From Ptychodera flava (Eukaryota > Hemichordata > Enteropneusta > Ptychoderidae): 64,000 nucleotides of DNA. How positions within the stretch are numbered: position 1 is the stretch's first letter; each line of letters opens with the position of its first letter. Below are positions 13,301 through 25,600 of the stretch, in pieces. Location of the stretch: NCBI RefSeq assembly GCF_041260155.1, contig NC_091931.1, positions 19,043,666 to 19,107,665 of the forward strand, written 5' to 3'. The notes below the pieces were generated by a model that worked only from the letters and a program-made list of their open reading frames with translations, was not told where the DNA came from and did no database searches. A program made the position numbers and the translations under genes.

Positions 13301-14870
13301 ATTTTTTTATTTATTTATATTTTTTATTTATGTGATGATTTATTTGGTATTACATTTGAAACTTTTGCTTGGTCAGCATTGTATTGTTAACTGCTATTTA
13401 GAATATTTCCAATAGATATCCGCATGTCTGTAATATTTGGTGTGCTGCATTGGCCGTATGCTTTGAGATGCCTTGGCATCTGGCCAACTGTGCAGAATGT
13501 CAATTATAACACGCAATGCTCGTTCTGTGCTGCGATTCGCGAAGCAAGTCACGCGACGAGAAATAGAAATCCACTGACAATTGGCTGAGAAAGTTGACGT
13601 CAAGATTATTTCAGCTCCTTTGTCCACATGAAAATTGCTCGTAGAAAAGTACCCAGTCCTGTAGTCTGCACATTTGAAACAAATGGCTCATGTTCAGGGC
13701 GAATGAACGACGAGACTATGACAAAAGGAGGGATATTTCGCATTCTAAATGTACGCTGAAAGTTCAAAAGTTAATTTAAAAACACAGATTCAAGTGCCAC
13801 CGACGAAATCATTCGGTACGCTCAGGATATTATTCCCCTTTTGTGAAGAAACTGACACCGCAGTCTGTGACTTGGAAATTCGCTCGCTAAATTTCCCGTA
13901 ACGTACCGTACCGTAACGTACCGTAAACATTAACAGTACGGACCATGAGCATATGAGGCTGTCGTTAATATATGTTAATAGTATCATCTCAAATTCAAAA
14001 TCTTTCAAAACTATATAGAAAAATAGATTTTCAGTGTTCACAAAAAATGAGACGGGGAAAACTACTCACACAAGCTGTTAATTGCACCCACATACAGTGA
14101 CTATCCCTACTTCTTGCAATGGTGAAATGTTCAATGATGTACCGCAATATTATTTGGCTGAACCTTGGAAGTAGGTTTTGGCTATCTTGATTGTCTGTAG
14201 GATACATGTAATGAAGGCTATCCAACTTATATTAGCGCTTTAATGAATCTATTATCATGTAATTTGCAAAAGTCCTATAAAATTCGATCTAATCGACCTC
14301 GTCGAGGTAGAGTACAATATTGGCAGCATTTCGGCCATTTGGGGTGGGTGTTGTTTTGTTTGTTTGTTTGTTTGTTTGTTTGTTTGGTTAACATACTCTA
14401 CGAAATAATGATGAATGGATTTACCAGAGTTTGGTATTGTATTGTTAGAAGTAGTGACTGAGCATGACCTACGTAAATCTCATTTGTTTCGCTATGCAAA
14501 TTAAAGGTGTTAATGGCAAGATATTCTCGTATGGTACAGCACGAGATACAAGTTTAATGTTACAAAGTGCGATGTCGCGCCTTCTTAATGAAAGGCGATG
14601 ATAAGTGTCAAAATTTGAAGAAGAAGCCGCTGCTGTGAACTTTAAACATAAGAATGATATATCATTGCAGGCATTCCCACCAAGCGTTCTGCAAAGGTTG
14701 TACAAAGATGGATCAGGCGAAACTATATTGAATAATGCTGAGGTGAGTGTATATGCCTAATAGATAAAAAAATATATTGAGCCCCGGGCACGCCAATACG
14801 ATCACCGGGAAATTAGGCAGTTAACCAAGAGATGATGCAGACCCATTTTTTCTGGACTCAGATTGTCTGC

Positions 14871-14945
<75 letters not shown>

Positions 14946-17900
14946 GATTAGGCATAATTCAAGCATATTTTGACAAAGGTTCAGGTTCAGGCTATAAAAT
15001 AACAAGTCTACTGTTAGCGTCAAACATCAAGGTAATAATAAAAGCTGTGTTGAAATAGAATTGATAGAACTTATTTTTTAATTTTCTCCAGCAGAGATTT
15101 GACATAAACCATATCAAAATTAGTAAGGACATGTTAAATGCTACATAGCATTATCTAATGACAAAAAGTATCCTTGGCGGAATATTTTGTAAGAAAACGG
15201 AAAAATGTAAGTCAACATGTTATATACCTTGCAAATTTCAAATTTTATGGTGACCTTGACCTTTGCCCCGAACAATAAAGTCATCATTTTTTGGCCAGAA
15301 ACTGTCACAATCACATCTTTACAGTCTCCGCTTATGAAGGTGACCTTGACCTTGACCTTGTCGGCCATGTATCAAAAAAAAAACCCGTATCCTAATGCGA
15401 TGCTATAGATAATCTATACGTTTCTTGTCAGCCGAGATATCCCATTTTTTCAGGGTATTAGCACTTTACATACGAAGACAACAGCGCCTCCTGTCATTTA
15501 TATAAATGCGGACAACTTGATTCCGGCCAATTGCCAGATGTGTAAGCTTTCCGATACAGGTCTGCAAAAATCCCCGGGGGAGGCCAGTACATGGCCCATG
15601 GACTTATATGATATATAGTTCAGGGCGTTTCTTGAAGCAGATTACAACAGTTAGTCAAAGGTTACAACTTAGCTCATAAAGATAAGACAGATGAAAACAA
15701 GTACACTTGATTGGGAACACTTCGATCAGAATAATGTTTATATATCTTTTCAGTCATAAACGTGCTCGCACACCATGACCGACAATCTTAGGTGGCGCTC
15801 TTTAAGCTTGGACTCTGAGATAAAGAGCATAGAAAGAGAGGCTGTATTTGGAGTCATTCAAAGAAACTTGTAAACGTTAACTCAAGCTTACCTGTATAAT
15901 GAATTATATGTATTCCCATTTCAATGCGACAAGCAATTTGTTTGGTATGTTTGAATTATTTTCCCCTGCAATGTATTTTGTTCAACTTTGGATTTAGATG
16001 GAAGAGGCGAAGGTCCAATCAACCGAATAGTCATTGCAACTGCAGTCTCTTTATGCCTTAAGGTAGAATGCGCGCTGGAACACATATTCAGACCCATAAA
16101 TTTTGACAATATTTCTCTGGTTCTCTGCTTGTATTGGCCTTTTTTAAAGCTTTTGATATAAATGACGTTTTGACCTCATAGATGTGTGTCCTTCGAAAAT
16201 TTACTTTCCCATGGATCATCGAACGCAGGGTTAGCGGCCATTTTGTATTTCATGAAGTTGATAATAAAATTTTCAAGAGTTTTTTTTTTATCTGCTTGTC
16301 TTTCCTAGATTTTCCGGACAAGGCGATAGCGAGAGAAATGAATGTTTTGCATGTAAGATGTGTAAATGATGGATGTGACTGGAATGAAACACTCAAAGCT
16401 TATGAGGTAAGATCATGGTCTACTTTTCTCAGTAAGGAATCAGTACGACAGTCGTTTACCTATGTTGATCAATTCCAATGCAGTAAATCTAAAAGGATAT
16501 ACCAACTCCCAGCAAAGTTAATTTTCACACAAGACGGGGCTTAAAACTGCATCGTCTGTATATCTGTTATTCTTTAAATCATTTGAAAATGACTTCTTAT
16601 TTCAGCTATATTCCTTATTTTTTGTCAATATTCCGACGGTGTAGTGCGAATAATACGTAAGAGCCTTACAGCTTAGCGAGTAATCTTATGTTTTCTATAT
16701 CGAAGAGCTACCAATCTGTCATGCAACTTTTATAAATCCATGTGCGATTTTCTGTTATTCTGCATACGTCGTCATTTGACTGTCTAGACAGATCAGATGT
16801 GCGAACGAAAAGTGTGGTCGATTTTAGTCGTTGTATTGTTTAATTATTTACGTTTTTGTTTACAGGAGCATGAGAAAACGTGCGGCTATGAATTAATACA
16901 CTGTGTCCATAAAGAATGTGCAATTACCGTTATTCGTAAAAGTCTAACTGAACATCTCAATAAACACTGCCCACTGAGGAGAATTTCTTGCAAATACTGT
17001 AGAGAGGAATTTTCTCAAAAACATTTACAGGTAAGTGACTTTCTTTCTTCTGATTCACGTTTTTGACGCAGCGTCACATTTCATTGTCAGCCACTCAACT
17101 TCAAGTGAATGAGGATTACTGAAAAGAAAACCAAATACAAAAAATGAGATAGTGACATGTAATATCGCATATGACTAAGTTTATGGTTGTGTGTCCGAGC
17201 TTCAAATCATGTGTATATAAATATGAATTGGTTTCAAAAGCATAAATTCTCGTGACAGTATTCCATTCGTGGAGATTTGGAAGCTACATTGCTTGTATGA
17301 TACTTTACAACAACGATTTCTCGAAATCACCTGAAGTTTCTTGTTGCGCGCGGCAAGTGTGCGTTTGTTGTTTATCCTTGGCGAGGCATATTATTACCGA
17401 GCTTATTCAATGAAGAAAAAAATGTCACATTAAGAGAAGTCACATGTCAATATAACTGTAAATCAATGGCATTTCTAAGTTAAGGTGGATAGAAAAACCA
17501 TAGTTCTAAGGTTGAATAAATTTTCCATTGACTTATATTTCTTCCCCGATCTTACATGAAATGATGAAATTCGAGTGAATCGTTGAGCGCCACTTTCTCG
17601 CTAAACGTTAAACTTTAGTACAAAACCCGATAGACTTGTTTATGTATCCGAGCTAAAATCTTGTACGCATCCAAGAAATGAGACTACGAGAGTGACACCT
17701 TTCGTTTGCGTTTTCTCCTCTCTGTGCAGAAACACCTATCGGAGTGCGATGTTTATCCGATAGAATGCAAATTTTGCCGAGCCGAGACACTGCCTAGGAA
17801 AGAAGTGAGTACATTATTATTATATAGGTGACTAATATATGGAGGTATCTGATCGGCCTTGGCAACAGTGTGTATTTGCACAATCGATCAGAAGTGTTGA

Positions 17901-20900
17901 TGACATATCCGAGTGTAAACTCAAACATTATAACATTGCTGCAATCCCATTATTAAACTTATTAGGGTGTGTGATTTTTTAGTTTACACAAACGTTATTC
18001 GACTCGGACAAGACCAACGCCAACACGAGAAATTATCCCTAGGACTTCTGACTGCCATGATTTTGATATATAATTCGACAGCCAAGTCTTGTCTCAACAG
18101 GGACTGTGACTGCGCGATTATAGCCCCAGTAACATTTTCTGTCAAACCTAATGCATTCTCTGTATGCCTCGATGCAACTAGTCAGACTCTTATTCTTAGT
18201 CACAGTGTGTCAACATTTGACTATGCTTTAAACCTACACACATCGTTCAGTCTTAACTCAACAATAATTATACCTGTTTCTAGTCAAGAACAAACACATT
18301 CATTATTTTTGGTGACCGTAAGGGGCCGTGGATAATTAAAACACGCGCATGGTAAACTCAACTTCTTCGATTAGGGAGGGAGGGGGATTGATTGTATTTC
18401 GATTACCGTGCGCAAAAATCGCACAGTTACTACAAATTTTCCTATCGCAACATCTCGCTACACCTTTTTCTGTATCGCAAAATATATCTACATTGTTTGG
18501 CGTGTACCAGGCCAGTAGGACACCGGCGCTACACAAGCATTCTTTTGACATAGTTGTGAATCCGTGCACGAGTAAAATAACGTAACAATCATTTTGGATA
18601 CACTGTTTCATTTCATTCTATAGGTTGCGTCATTGTTGAGTTGAGACTGACAGAGATTGATTTTAGAGGGTATGCGGGGGTGAGGGACGTTCGGTAGTAC
18701 ATGCGTGATTTCATTGCGACGTAATCGCCGATTGTTGGATGCAGATACAGAATGAGGCTTGTTTGGTTTTCGCACTTCCAAACTTTCGTTTAAGGGAGGG
18801 GGAGGGAGGTTGACGAGAGATGCACTTAGTTTTGTTTACCGTCGCATGTTTTACTTATACACGGCACCTAATGTCTCGATGTCCGACGTCTAAGTGTGTT
18901 TGTTATACAATTTGATCAACCATGATGGTTATATCACTTAGAGCGCTCTCGTTTTAGACATGTTGAATTAGCAAAGAAATACAGACAAGAATTGTTAAAT
19001 GTATTACAGATGACACTACATCAAGACCCGCTCAGAGGCACATGTCCACGGAAACTAAAACTATGCAACTACAATGCAATAGGATGCACTCTCTTGGTAA
19101 GTAGCCGTTTTAATGCTTTTGAAGTCTTTTTAGTCCCCGCGGACGAAGTCCGGGGGACTGGTAGATTGGGCTCCGTCCATCCACCTGTGCGTCCGTCCAC
19201 GCAGATATTTCAGACATGCCTTGCCCAATTACTTTCAAACTTGGCACAAGGATAATAAATTATAGCAAACATATAAGCACGTCTACTATTTTGTGATACG
19301 ATCCATATGGCAGCCATTTTGTTGCAATTTTTAATGTCCAGAGCCATTAATAAGACATGCCTCAACAGATTTCTTTTAACGTGGCACAAGGAGAACATTA
19401 TTAATGATCTACATACTGTACGCATGCCAAATGGGATAATATTACGATCGAATATATATGGCCGCCAGGCGGCCATTTCGTTGTGATTTGTCATGTCCAG
19501 AGCCATTACTAAGACAGATTTCTTTTTAACTTTGCAAAAGGACTGCAGACTATCTTTAGAAATCTTTATGATACGATCTATTATGGTCGCCAGGCAGCCA
19601 TTCTGTCTTGAATTTTTCATGCTCACTGTGATTGCAATACGTATAAAATGACAAATAGTATTTTCATCATATCAGAATCCAGTTGGTGTTAATTATATAT
19701 CGTATACGTACACATATGCATTTTAGTGAAATGCATGTTGTATTTGTAGGGTGTTGTTTCATCGAATAAAATGCACGACTATTTTTCCTGTGGTCTCTGT
19801 AACTGAAACAGTGGCACAGCAATAAATGGCCATTTCAGTTATTACACAGTATATAGTGCTTTTTTCAAACGATTTTGAATTAATTTCCATGATTAAGTTT
19901 GTACATTGTTTCAAAACCAAATCGTGGAATTGACATGACATTCCTAAATCAATGTCCATTTCGTAGAATATTCAAAGGTCCCTCCATTTAACTCAACTGA
20001 AGCAAATCCAAAACCAGTACAAATCATCTCTTCATTACTGCAATTGGTGTACTTGTTTTGTTAATTTCTATCCCATATTTATTTTACTGCAATTCCATCG
20101 TCCTCTATAAAACCTGAGGTAACTGCCAAAACTGCTAACTTTTGAGTGCTGTGCGGGTACGCATTCAAGTTGAACCCATCCAGTTCACTTGGAAACAACG
20201 CAGGCTGCTCTTGCAAAATTACATGTGATGGCGCCCTTACGACCGTCGACTTGAAAAAAGTCCACCACTTCTTTCATGATATTTGCCTTGATTTCTCTCC
20301 TGGATCTATTCGACTACAACCATTGTCATCCCCTACAAAACCTGACTTTGCGAAAACAATTCTCTTGTCAGCATGCCAGAGACACATTCAAGTCCACCCC
20401 ATTCAGTACACTTTGAACATAATCAAGAAGTCGTGACAATGTTTGTGATAACTCCTCTACAGCCATTTGTGCATTTTCAATATTCTGATCCCATTTGTTT
20501 AAAGGAACATAAGGAACTTTCAGAATATGTCACAACTTCTATTCAAACAGAAAAAGGAAACATTCTTTTACCTATTTGGCACTTCTTGACTTGGAAACTG
20601 CATATACAATCACTTTTGTACACTTTTACTGTTGCTGAGTGGCAACTTTATATTTGATGGGGACTATGTCATCGACAATAACTTGTTGATTATTTGGATC
20701 AACCTCAGTCGTGATAACAAGTCAAGTATCCACTGAAAATTCATTTGTATATTTGTCATATTCCACAAATAACCCTGCAAATGTTTTAAAACACAGGGGA
20801 GTTGACTGCAGCTTTACGGAAATATAAGCATACGATTTCATTCCGATTCGTGTGGGTTTTTTTTGCAGATAGAAGAAGAGAATGCGCAAGAACACAATCA

Positions 20901-21883
20901 AGAATATTACATCACCACCAAGACTTGTTGCGTGATCGCGTTCTGGAAGTAAAACCGGTTATAAAAGACATTGAGGAAGGCAAGGCTATGATAAACAATT
21001 TAGATCAACAAGTTAAACGACATGAACACGTTTTAAAAGAATTGAACATTGTTTAAAATCATTGCAAGATAAAAAATCAAATCTTCAGCAAGACTCATCT
21101 ACACGTCATAAAGATGCGAATGTAGTACAAATTGAAACTTCTCTAAAACTTCATGATACTAAAGTAGATGAAATGAAAAGGAAATGCTCTGTGCTAGAAA
21201 CCAAAGTAATGACATACGAGGGTATTGTCGCGGTACTCAACGCCCAAATAGAGAGAGACTCGCAAAGTATTCAGTCATTTGAAAGGCAGCGGCGAAGGGA
21301 CAGAGAACTTTTAGAATCTTTAGAAAGAAAAATTAAAGCCCAGGACAGAATCATAGCTCTGAAAGACGTTGCATTAGCCGAACAAGATCTTAGAATTCAA
21401 GCGTTGGAGATATCAAGTTACGACGGTTGTTTAGTTTGGAAAATTAGTGATTTCACTAAAAAACTGCAGGAAGCCAGGTCAGGAAAAACATCTTCTGTGT
21501 ATTCACCGTGTTTTTTTACCAGTCGCCATGGTTACAAAATGTGTGCCCGGATATACCTGAATGGAGATGGGATGGGGAAGGGTAATCACGTGTCACTGTT
21601 CTTTGTCATCATGAAGGGACCCTTTGATGCTCTTCTTCGCTGGCCATTCAGACAGAAGGTCACCTTCATGTGGCTGGACCAGAACAACAGAGAACACGTC
21701 ATCGATGCATTCAGACCTGATCCTACGTCCACTTCTTTTCAAAGACCAAAAAATGACATGAACATTGCAAGTGGTTGCCCTCTGTTCATGCCGCTTTCAC
21801 AGATAGACAGTTCACGTCATGCATATGTGAAGGATGATGCAGTGTTCCTGAAGATTATCGTCGATACCAGTGATTTAAGTTGA
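12980..21883 (+). CDS. TRAF2-like: TRAF copy A (TRAF2-like adaptor/E3 ligase), seven coding exons
   Basis: Exons 12980-13140, 14671-14742, 16309-16406, 16866-17030, 17730-17804, 19010-19096 and 20869-21883, all with AG acceptors and GT donors. They encode in order the RING N-half (C-x2-C, C-x-H-x2-YC-x2-C), the last RING Cys pair, TRAF zinc fingers, a coiled coil and a complete TRAF-C/MATH domain ending at TGA 21881-21883. The exon count matches copy B. Family role: trimeric cytoplasmic adaptor and ubiquitin ligase for TNF-receptor-type signalling. Oddity: compared with copy B, exons 2, 3 and 7 (twice) each appear one base short, so the conceptual protein is interrupted four times, although splice sites and zinc ligands are preserved. 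Either the assembly dropped single bases or the gene is a young pseudogene. The last 273 codons (from 21062) are open. No clear AATAAA was seen just after the stop. Confidence 0.82.
13241..13302. repeat. (ATTG)n microsatellite in TRAF-A intron 1
   Basis: About 15 copies of ATTG with one ATTGC variant. Confidence 0.92.
14351..14386. repeat. (GTTT)n microsatellite in TRAF-A intron 1
   Basis: About eight GTTT units; similar GTTT runs occur at about 28940, 30270 and 36755. Confidence 0.9.
14671..14742 (+). CDS. TRAF2-like: TRAF copy A exon 2: end of RING
   Basis: 72 nt between TTGCAG and GTGAGT. Entering in phase 2 gives [12 protein letters not shown] with the expected final C-x2-C, but that frame then meets a stop. 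The neighbouring frame reads [12 protein letters not shown] up to the donor and resembles the end of this exon in copies B and C. The homologous exons are 79 and 73 nt (1 mod 3) and this one is 0 mod 3, so a single base is missing around 14700-14712. Confidence 0.62.
14874..14942. repeat. (TA)n microsatellite in TRAF-A intron 2
   Basis: About 34 TA units. Confidence 0.92.
15225..15372. repeat. GTGACCTTGACC-rich module in TRAF-A intron 2
   Basis: GGTGACCTTGACC occurs at about 15250 and, extended to three TGACCT units, at about 15340. This resembles a dispersed invertebrate repeat; family unknown. Confidence 0.5.
16309..16406 (+). CDS. TRAF2-like: TRAF copy A exon 3: first TRAF zinc finger
   Basis: Encodes [11 protein letters not shown], then [10 protein letters not shown], homologous to MYTDRAIRRELN...VRCINEKCEW of copy B. 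It is 98 nt against 102 in B. The frame needed from the acceptor differs by one base from the phase-0 entry expected, so another single-base loss lies at the 5' end of the exon (16309-16312). The donor is GTAAGA. Confidence 0.72.
16866..17030 (+). CDS. TRAF2-like: TRAF copy A exon 4: TRAF zinc fingers
   Basis: 165 nt, 55 codons, open in phase 0 between TTACAG and GTAAGT. Begins [13 protein letters not shown] and contains [10 protein letters not shown] and ISCKYC, the alternating Cys/His pattern of TRAF-type zinc fingers. One codon longer than in copy B. Confidence 0.88.
17730..17804 (+). CDS. TRAF2-like: TRAF copy A exon 5: TRAF zinc finger
   Basis: 75 nt, 25 codons, phase 0 on both sides (TGTGCAG acceptor, GTGAGT donor). 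Encodes [16 protein letters not shown], aligning with DHFSQCPGYPVPCQFC in copy B. The H-x3-C and C-x2-C ligands are intact. Confidence 0.88.
17805..19009. other. TRAF-A intron 5, no supported element
   Basis: A 122-codon plus-strand frame (17967-18335) and a 91-codon minus-strand frame (18336-18611) lack recognisable domains and flanking splice logic. I treat both as chance. Confidence 0.4.
19010..19096 (+). CDS. TRAF2-like: TRAF copy A exon 6: last TRAF zinc finger
   Basis: 87 nt, 29 codons, phase 0, exactly the length of exon 6 in copies B and C. Encodes [14 protein letters not shown] and LCNYNAIGC. The donor is GTAAGT. A repeat module starts about 30 bp into the following intron. Confidence 0.85.
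19128..19630. mobile_element. Dispersed repeat with three internal units, TRAF-A intron 6
   Basis: Starts AGTCCCCGCGGACGAAGTCC. It then repeats a module three times, about every 125-150 bp: TATGGYMGCCAGGCRGCCAT-like core, a TTTGTCATG / TTTTTAATG turn, TCCAGAGCCATTA, and a TTTAACTTTGCAAAAGGA-like end. Looks like a non-autonomous element with tandem internal units. Confidence 0.55.
20100..20700. other. Decayed protein-like stretch on the minus strand, TRAF-A intron 6
   Basis: On the minus strand short runs such as [20 protein letters not shown] and [19 protein letters not shown] look like former coding sequence with many stops. The source family is not recognised; perhaps a processed pseudogene or an old element. 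Confidence 0.25.
20869..21883 (+). CDS. TRAF2-like: TRAF copy A exon 7: coiled coil and TRAF-C (MATH) domain
   Basis: 1015 nt including the stop; copy B has 1017. Reading starts [14 protein letters not shown], moves one frame near 20905-20915 ([15 protein letters not shown]...) and again near 21035-21055, consistent with two single-base losses. From 21062 a 273-codon frame is open, with heptad-like [13 protein letters not shown] followed by [14 protein letters not shown]. Receptor-pocket positions known from TRAF2 structures are recognisable: R-x-Y in [15 protein letters not shown] and SGCPLF. It contains a 113-bp stretch identical to copy B. Confidence 0.87.
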
Positions 21884-22651
21884 TGTACCTTCAGCCTTCG
21901 TTTTTGATATAAGTCGAGTGAGTGAAATTGTCTTTGCACCCAGATTTACAGAATATGATGAAATACAAGCAGCAAGTGTGAAGGAATACAGAAACCCAAC
22001 GACAATTCCATCGAACCTACGTGTAGTCCCGGTACACAATGAGTGAAGATCGCACAGCACTCCGTAGCGTTTGCTTACGTTTCGATTGCCACCTTTTAGT
22101 GTAAGTTACATACGACTATATGTCGTCCTCTCGCGATCATGTTATACTTCTAAAAATGCTTACAGATTCACCCCGCCTACAATTGCAACGATGTTCATGA
22201 TCTATTTCAGTAGCGATAAAAAACTCGAAAAAATCAGACCTACATATATACCTATATGTTTTCTCAATACGATACTTTAAAAAGGAAACCGAAACCAAGT
22301 AAACTGGCTCTTACTCTAGACATTAGTCTTAATATTCTTAACTTGAACTTACCATGATTTTTACGCTAACGTCATGTAACAGCCGATGAACGAAAGCGAT
22401 GAATGTCGTTTAATGTTCACAGATAAGGCACTTCTGCTCAACAACATCGCATTTTCTTAATTCTGTCGCATTCAGCAGCACGAATGTCTGTACAAACTTG
22501 TTGCATCAATTATGCCTCGATGTGACAGGTATTTCTGGTCACTGTAGGAAAGCTATAGAAAAGGCTGGAAATTGTAGATGGTTTCTGTTAAGTCACATGA
22601 CATTGCGCAAGACATTGCCTATATAATAATATTGCAATAGATCATACAAAA
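21884..22651. other. 3' flank of TRAF copy A
   Basis: Probable 3'-UTR then spacer. No canonical AATAAA was seen within the first few hundred bases. Confidence 0.35.
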
Positions 22652-22857
22652 AACAAGATTGGAACCGGGATAATTGGATGGTGAAATAATGCCGATTTAA
22701 TCTACAAATGTAATCATCTGCTTTTCTTTCTACATTACACAATTGCTTTTGTGAGTAATTTGCAATATTGCAACATTCAGCTATATGGCACCTAACACTT
22801 TTGAGAAATTTGTAAAATATGAAAATCCAATTATCCCAAATTAGTTCCAATCGTGTT
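22652..22857. mobile_element. MITE family I, copy 2
   Basis: Ends AACAAGATTGGAAC and (inverted) AACACGATTGGAACTAATTT, with GGGATAATTGGAT on both arms. Same termini as 627-1315 but only 206 bp, so an internal-deletion relative. Confidence 0.72.
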
Positions 22858-24315
22858 AAACAGAGATAGGTGTTAATCACAGAAATCAAACGATTGATTG
22901 TTACCGGTTGCGGCTCATTCATGATCAAATAATCAGCGCTCTGTTTTCGATTTTGACTGATACTACACTTGAATGATCTTAGCTTTCTGGAAAATCACAA
23001 TGCACCAGGTGTGCCTCCAAACTGTAAGAATTCTTTTGTAAACACTTGCTAATGGCCTCCTCGAGCAAGCGTTAAACTATCATAATGGTTTCAAAATCAA
23101 TATGTCACCTTGTGCGAGGAAACAAATTACATAACAATTCGCAGATATTTGGAATTAAAAATTGCTTTTATCAACATGTTAACAGCGAAAAATCAATTTT
23201 CACAAAAACAAGACTACTAAATTTCATTCACTCCCCAAGCTTCAAAATGAGGCAAGACAAGAGGCTGTCCAGCAAAGATTTGTAAAATTGGAGAATTCGG
23301 ATATCTGTCCCCAATCACATTCTATCTGTAGTGTTAGATTTTAGATTAGGCAGAGGTAAAATACGTGTAAGATTAAAATTTCTAATTTTTACCTTGAATT
23401 TTTCATACTGCGGTTGTCGACTTTTATCATTCATTTATTCGCAAGAATCTTTTATTTATTCACTTACATAATCGATTCAAGTCAGCTTACTTGCTAACAT
23501 GATTTTTAAAAATTTCAAAATTCTGAAAATGTACTAAATGTCATTCGATTTTAGTGTGGTTTGTTCATCTTTCGATGTGAATACGTCAAGTTTTCTACCG
23601 GCAAATTAATTAATATCTTGGTTGTTTGAGTAGTTTACCCTTATCCATCATTCTCACAATACTGATATTTTAAGGTTTAAAATGAATGGTATATTTTGAT
23701 TATCCTTACTTATGAGATCATCATAAGAATATAACCTTCGTTACGTTGCAGTGTGTTAGGACTGTAATCAGGTTTAACAGGCAAACTGGTGTAACTCCTC
23801 TGGTAGAACCTTCCTTTGTCATTTTTGCAGAAATACACCTCCGTGTGATACATATAGTTAATAGTGACAAATATTGTTGTGCCACAACAGTGTGAATTGA
23901 TGCCTTAGCTTTTATTTTCTTTCTTTCAGGAAATTGCTTTGAACTGGCGTCAGTGAGATAACACAGTGCAGTCCACCGTGTGTATGGAGAGTTCAGACTC
24001 GAGTGCCATTAAGAACGTGTGAACTCACAACATGCGGAGCGCTATGGAGAATGCACAATTCAAATAAGTTAGGCAACGAATCGGTCTGCAGTCATTTGCT
24101 GTAGAGTAAATCATTAGTTGTGCTCTGGTGCAGGGGTCGACTTGAGTGTTGTATTTTTTTTCATAAATTCGGGAAGATCAATGACAACATTTGAGAGTTA
24201 ATAAAGTACAAAACTCAAAGGTTGCAGGCTGTAAAAGCCACAGAAAAAGCACAGATTGTAAAAGGTACAGATTGTTCATCAACTTTAGCTTGAAACGAAT
24301 TCATTAATTTGTTTA
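22858..24315. other. No gene or clear element seen
   Basis: AT-rich spacer without repeats or domains that I can support. Confidence 0.4.
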
Positions 24316-24489
24316 AGGCTGTATTCTCAAACACCTTTCGAGGGGGGATTGACGGGCGGTCTGGAAAATATCAAGGGTATGTTGGGGGCACTTGAAAGAA
24401 TTTGGGGACTTAAAGGGGGACTCAAACAAAACTGTCTCTGATTGATATGAAATATATGTTGGGTTGTCAATTTAAGCTATAACGTTTGG

Positions 24490-24770
24490 CTAATTTTTGG
24501 GTGGTTTTGTTTTGTGGATCCACTGCAGTTTCTTGTTCTACTCACTGAAGCGTGATGAAAAGTCCAGCACAGCCATATGTGTAAAGTCAGCATTGTTATT
24601 GTTCAAAATTGAATTCAAGTCCGGAATAGAACCCATTTGTCATCAATAACAATGATTACGGTCTTTACACATACATATACAGAGTATTTGCCAAACAGAA
24701 TTTTGTTATTCTAGCATGCTGCGGGGAGTAGAACAAGAAACTGCAGTTAATACACAGAACAAAACATACT
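24490..24770. repeat. Foldback nested in the 24.3-25.8 kb element
   Basis: A perfect 19-bp inverted pair (24523-24541 and 24728-24746, CTGCAGTTTCTTGTTCTAC), extended outward (TTTTGTT...GGCTAAT) and inward (ATGTGTAAAGTC, CATTGTTATTG) to imperfect arms of about 110 bp. Confidence 0.75.
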
Positions 24771-24989
24771 GGATTGGCCAGCAGGTATATCCAATGTCCC
24801 TTTTATACAAATACGTTTATTGTGTGCAGTATTCTTGACAGGTAAGGGAAGTCATCCTGTTTCCAAACATGTTTATGTGATTGTGAAAGGGACAATAGCT
24901 TTCTAGTTTGGTTTGTAATTGTACATAGAGCACTATTATGTTTAACAAGAACTTATTACACCCTAAAGGTCAATATCTAATAACATTGA

Positions 24990-25600
24990 ACATGTATACT
25001 TACATATTTCATATATAACAAGCTTTACAGGGGAAATACTTAATAGTTTACCTGTACACTACCATGAGAAGTGAATTAATATTTTGGGTGAGATGCCAAC
25101 ATCATATTTGTTGTCCACATCTGAATTGTCAAATACCCTACTTGAATCAAGTACATTTGCATCAAATGTCAACACTTACGAAAGCACAGATTTAATTGGT
25201 TTAGTATTGAAAAAAATTATTCATGGTTTTCTCATAGACTCCAGTGTATAGTGAATCAACATTTTCGGTGAAATTCCAAAGTCAAATTTCTTATACAATG
25301 AAGTACAGTTATGTCAATTTTTCAATGTCTAAATATGCATAAATATTGCAAGTTTTATCTTGAGAGAAAATTATTCTCAGTTTTGTCATAGACTCCCATG
25401 TTTAGCGAATCAGTGTTATCGATGAAATCCAAAAGTATTTTGTACACACATGCACTTTTTACCTGCCACTTCAAGCAAAATACATTAGCATGAATTATCA
25501 AATATATATAAATCTACGGATATAGCTTGTTTTTACGGGGAAGTGCTAGTAGTTTGCCCAATAGACTCCCATGCATCATTGGTATTTTTGGACCTGACAA
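24990..25600. repeat. Diverged tandem array, period about 155-180 bp
   Basis: A core of the form GTGAATCAACATTTTCGGTG followed by AAATTCC recurs at about 25070, 25251 and 25405, with a weaker copy near 25573. A CATAGACTCCCATG phrase precedes several cores. Related to the array at 35880-36600. Confidence 0.6.

Noticed and set aside
17967-18335. 122-codon frame in TRAF-A intron 5
   Set aside because: No domain and no flanking splice sites consistent with TRAF phases; it overlaps an intron.
20100-20700. eIF3-subunit-like processed pseudogene on the minus strand
   Set aside because: One helical stretch looked faintly similar, but the rest did not align; too weak to name.
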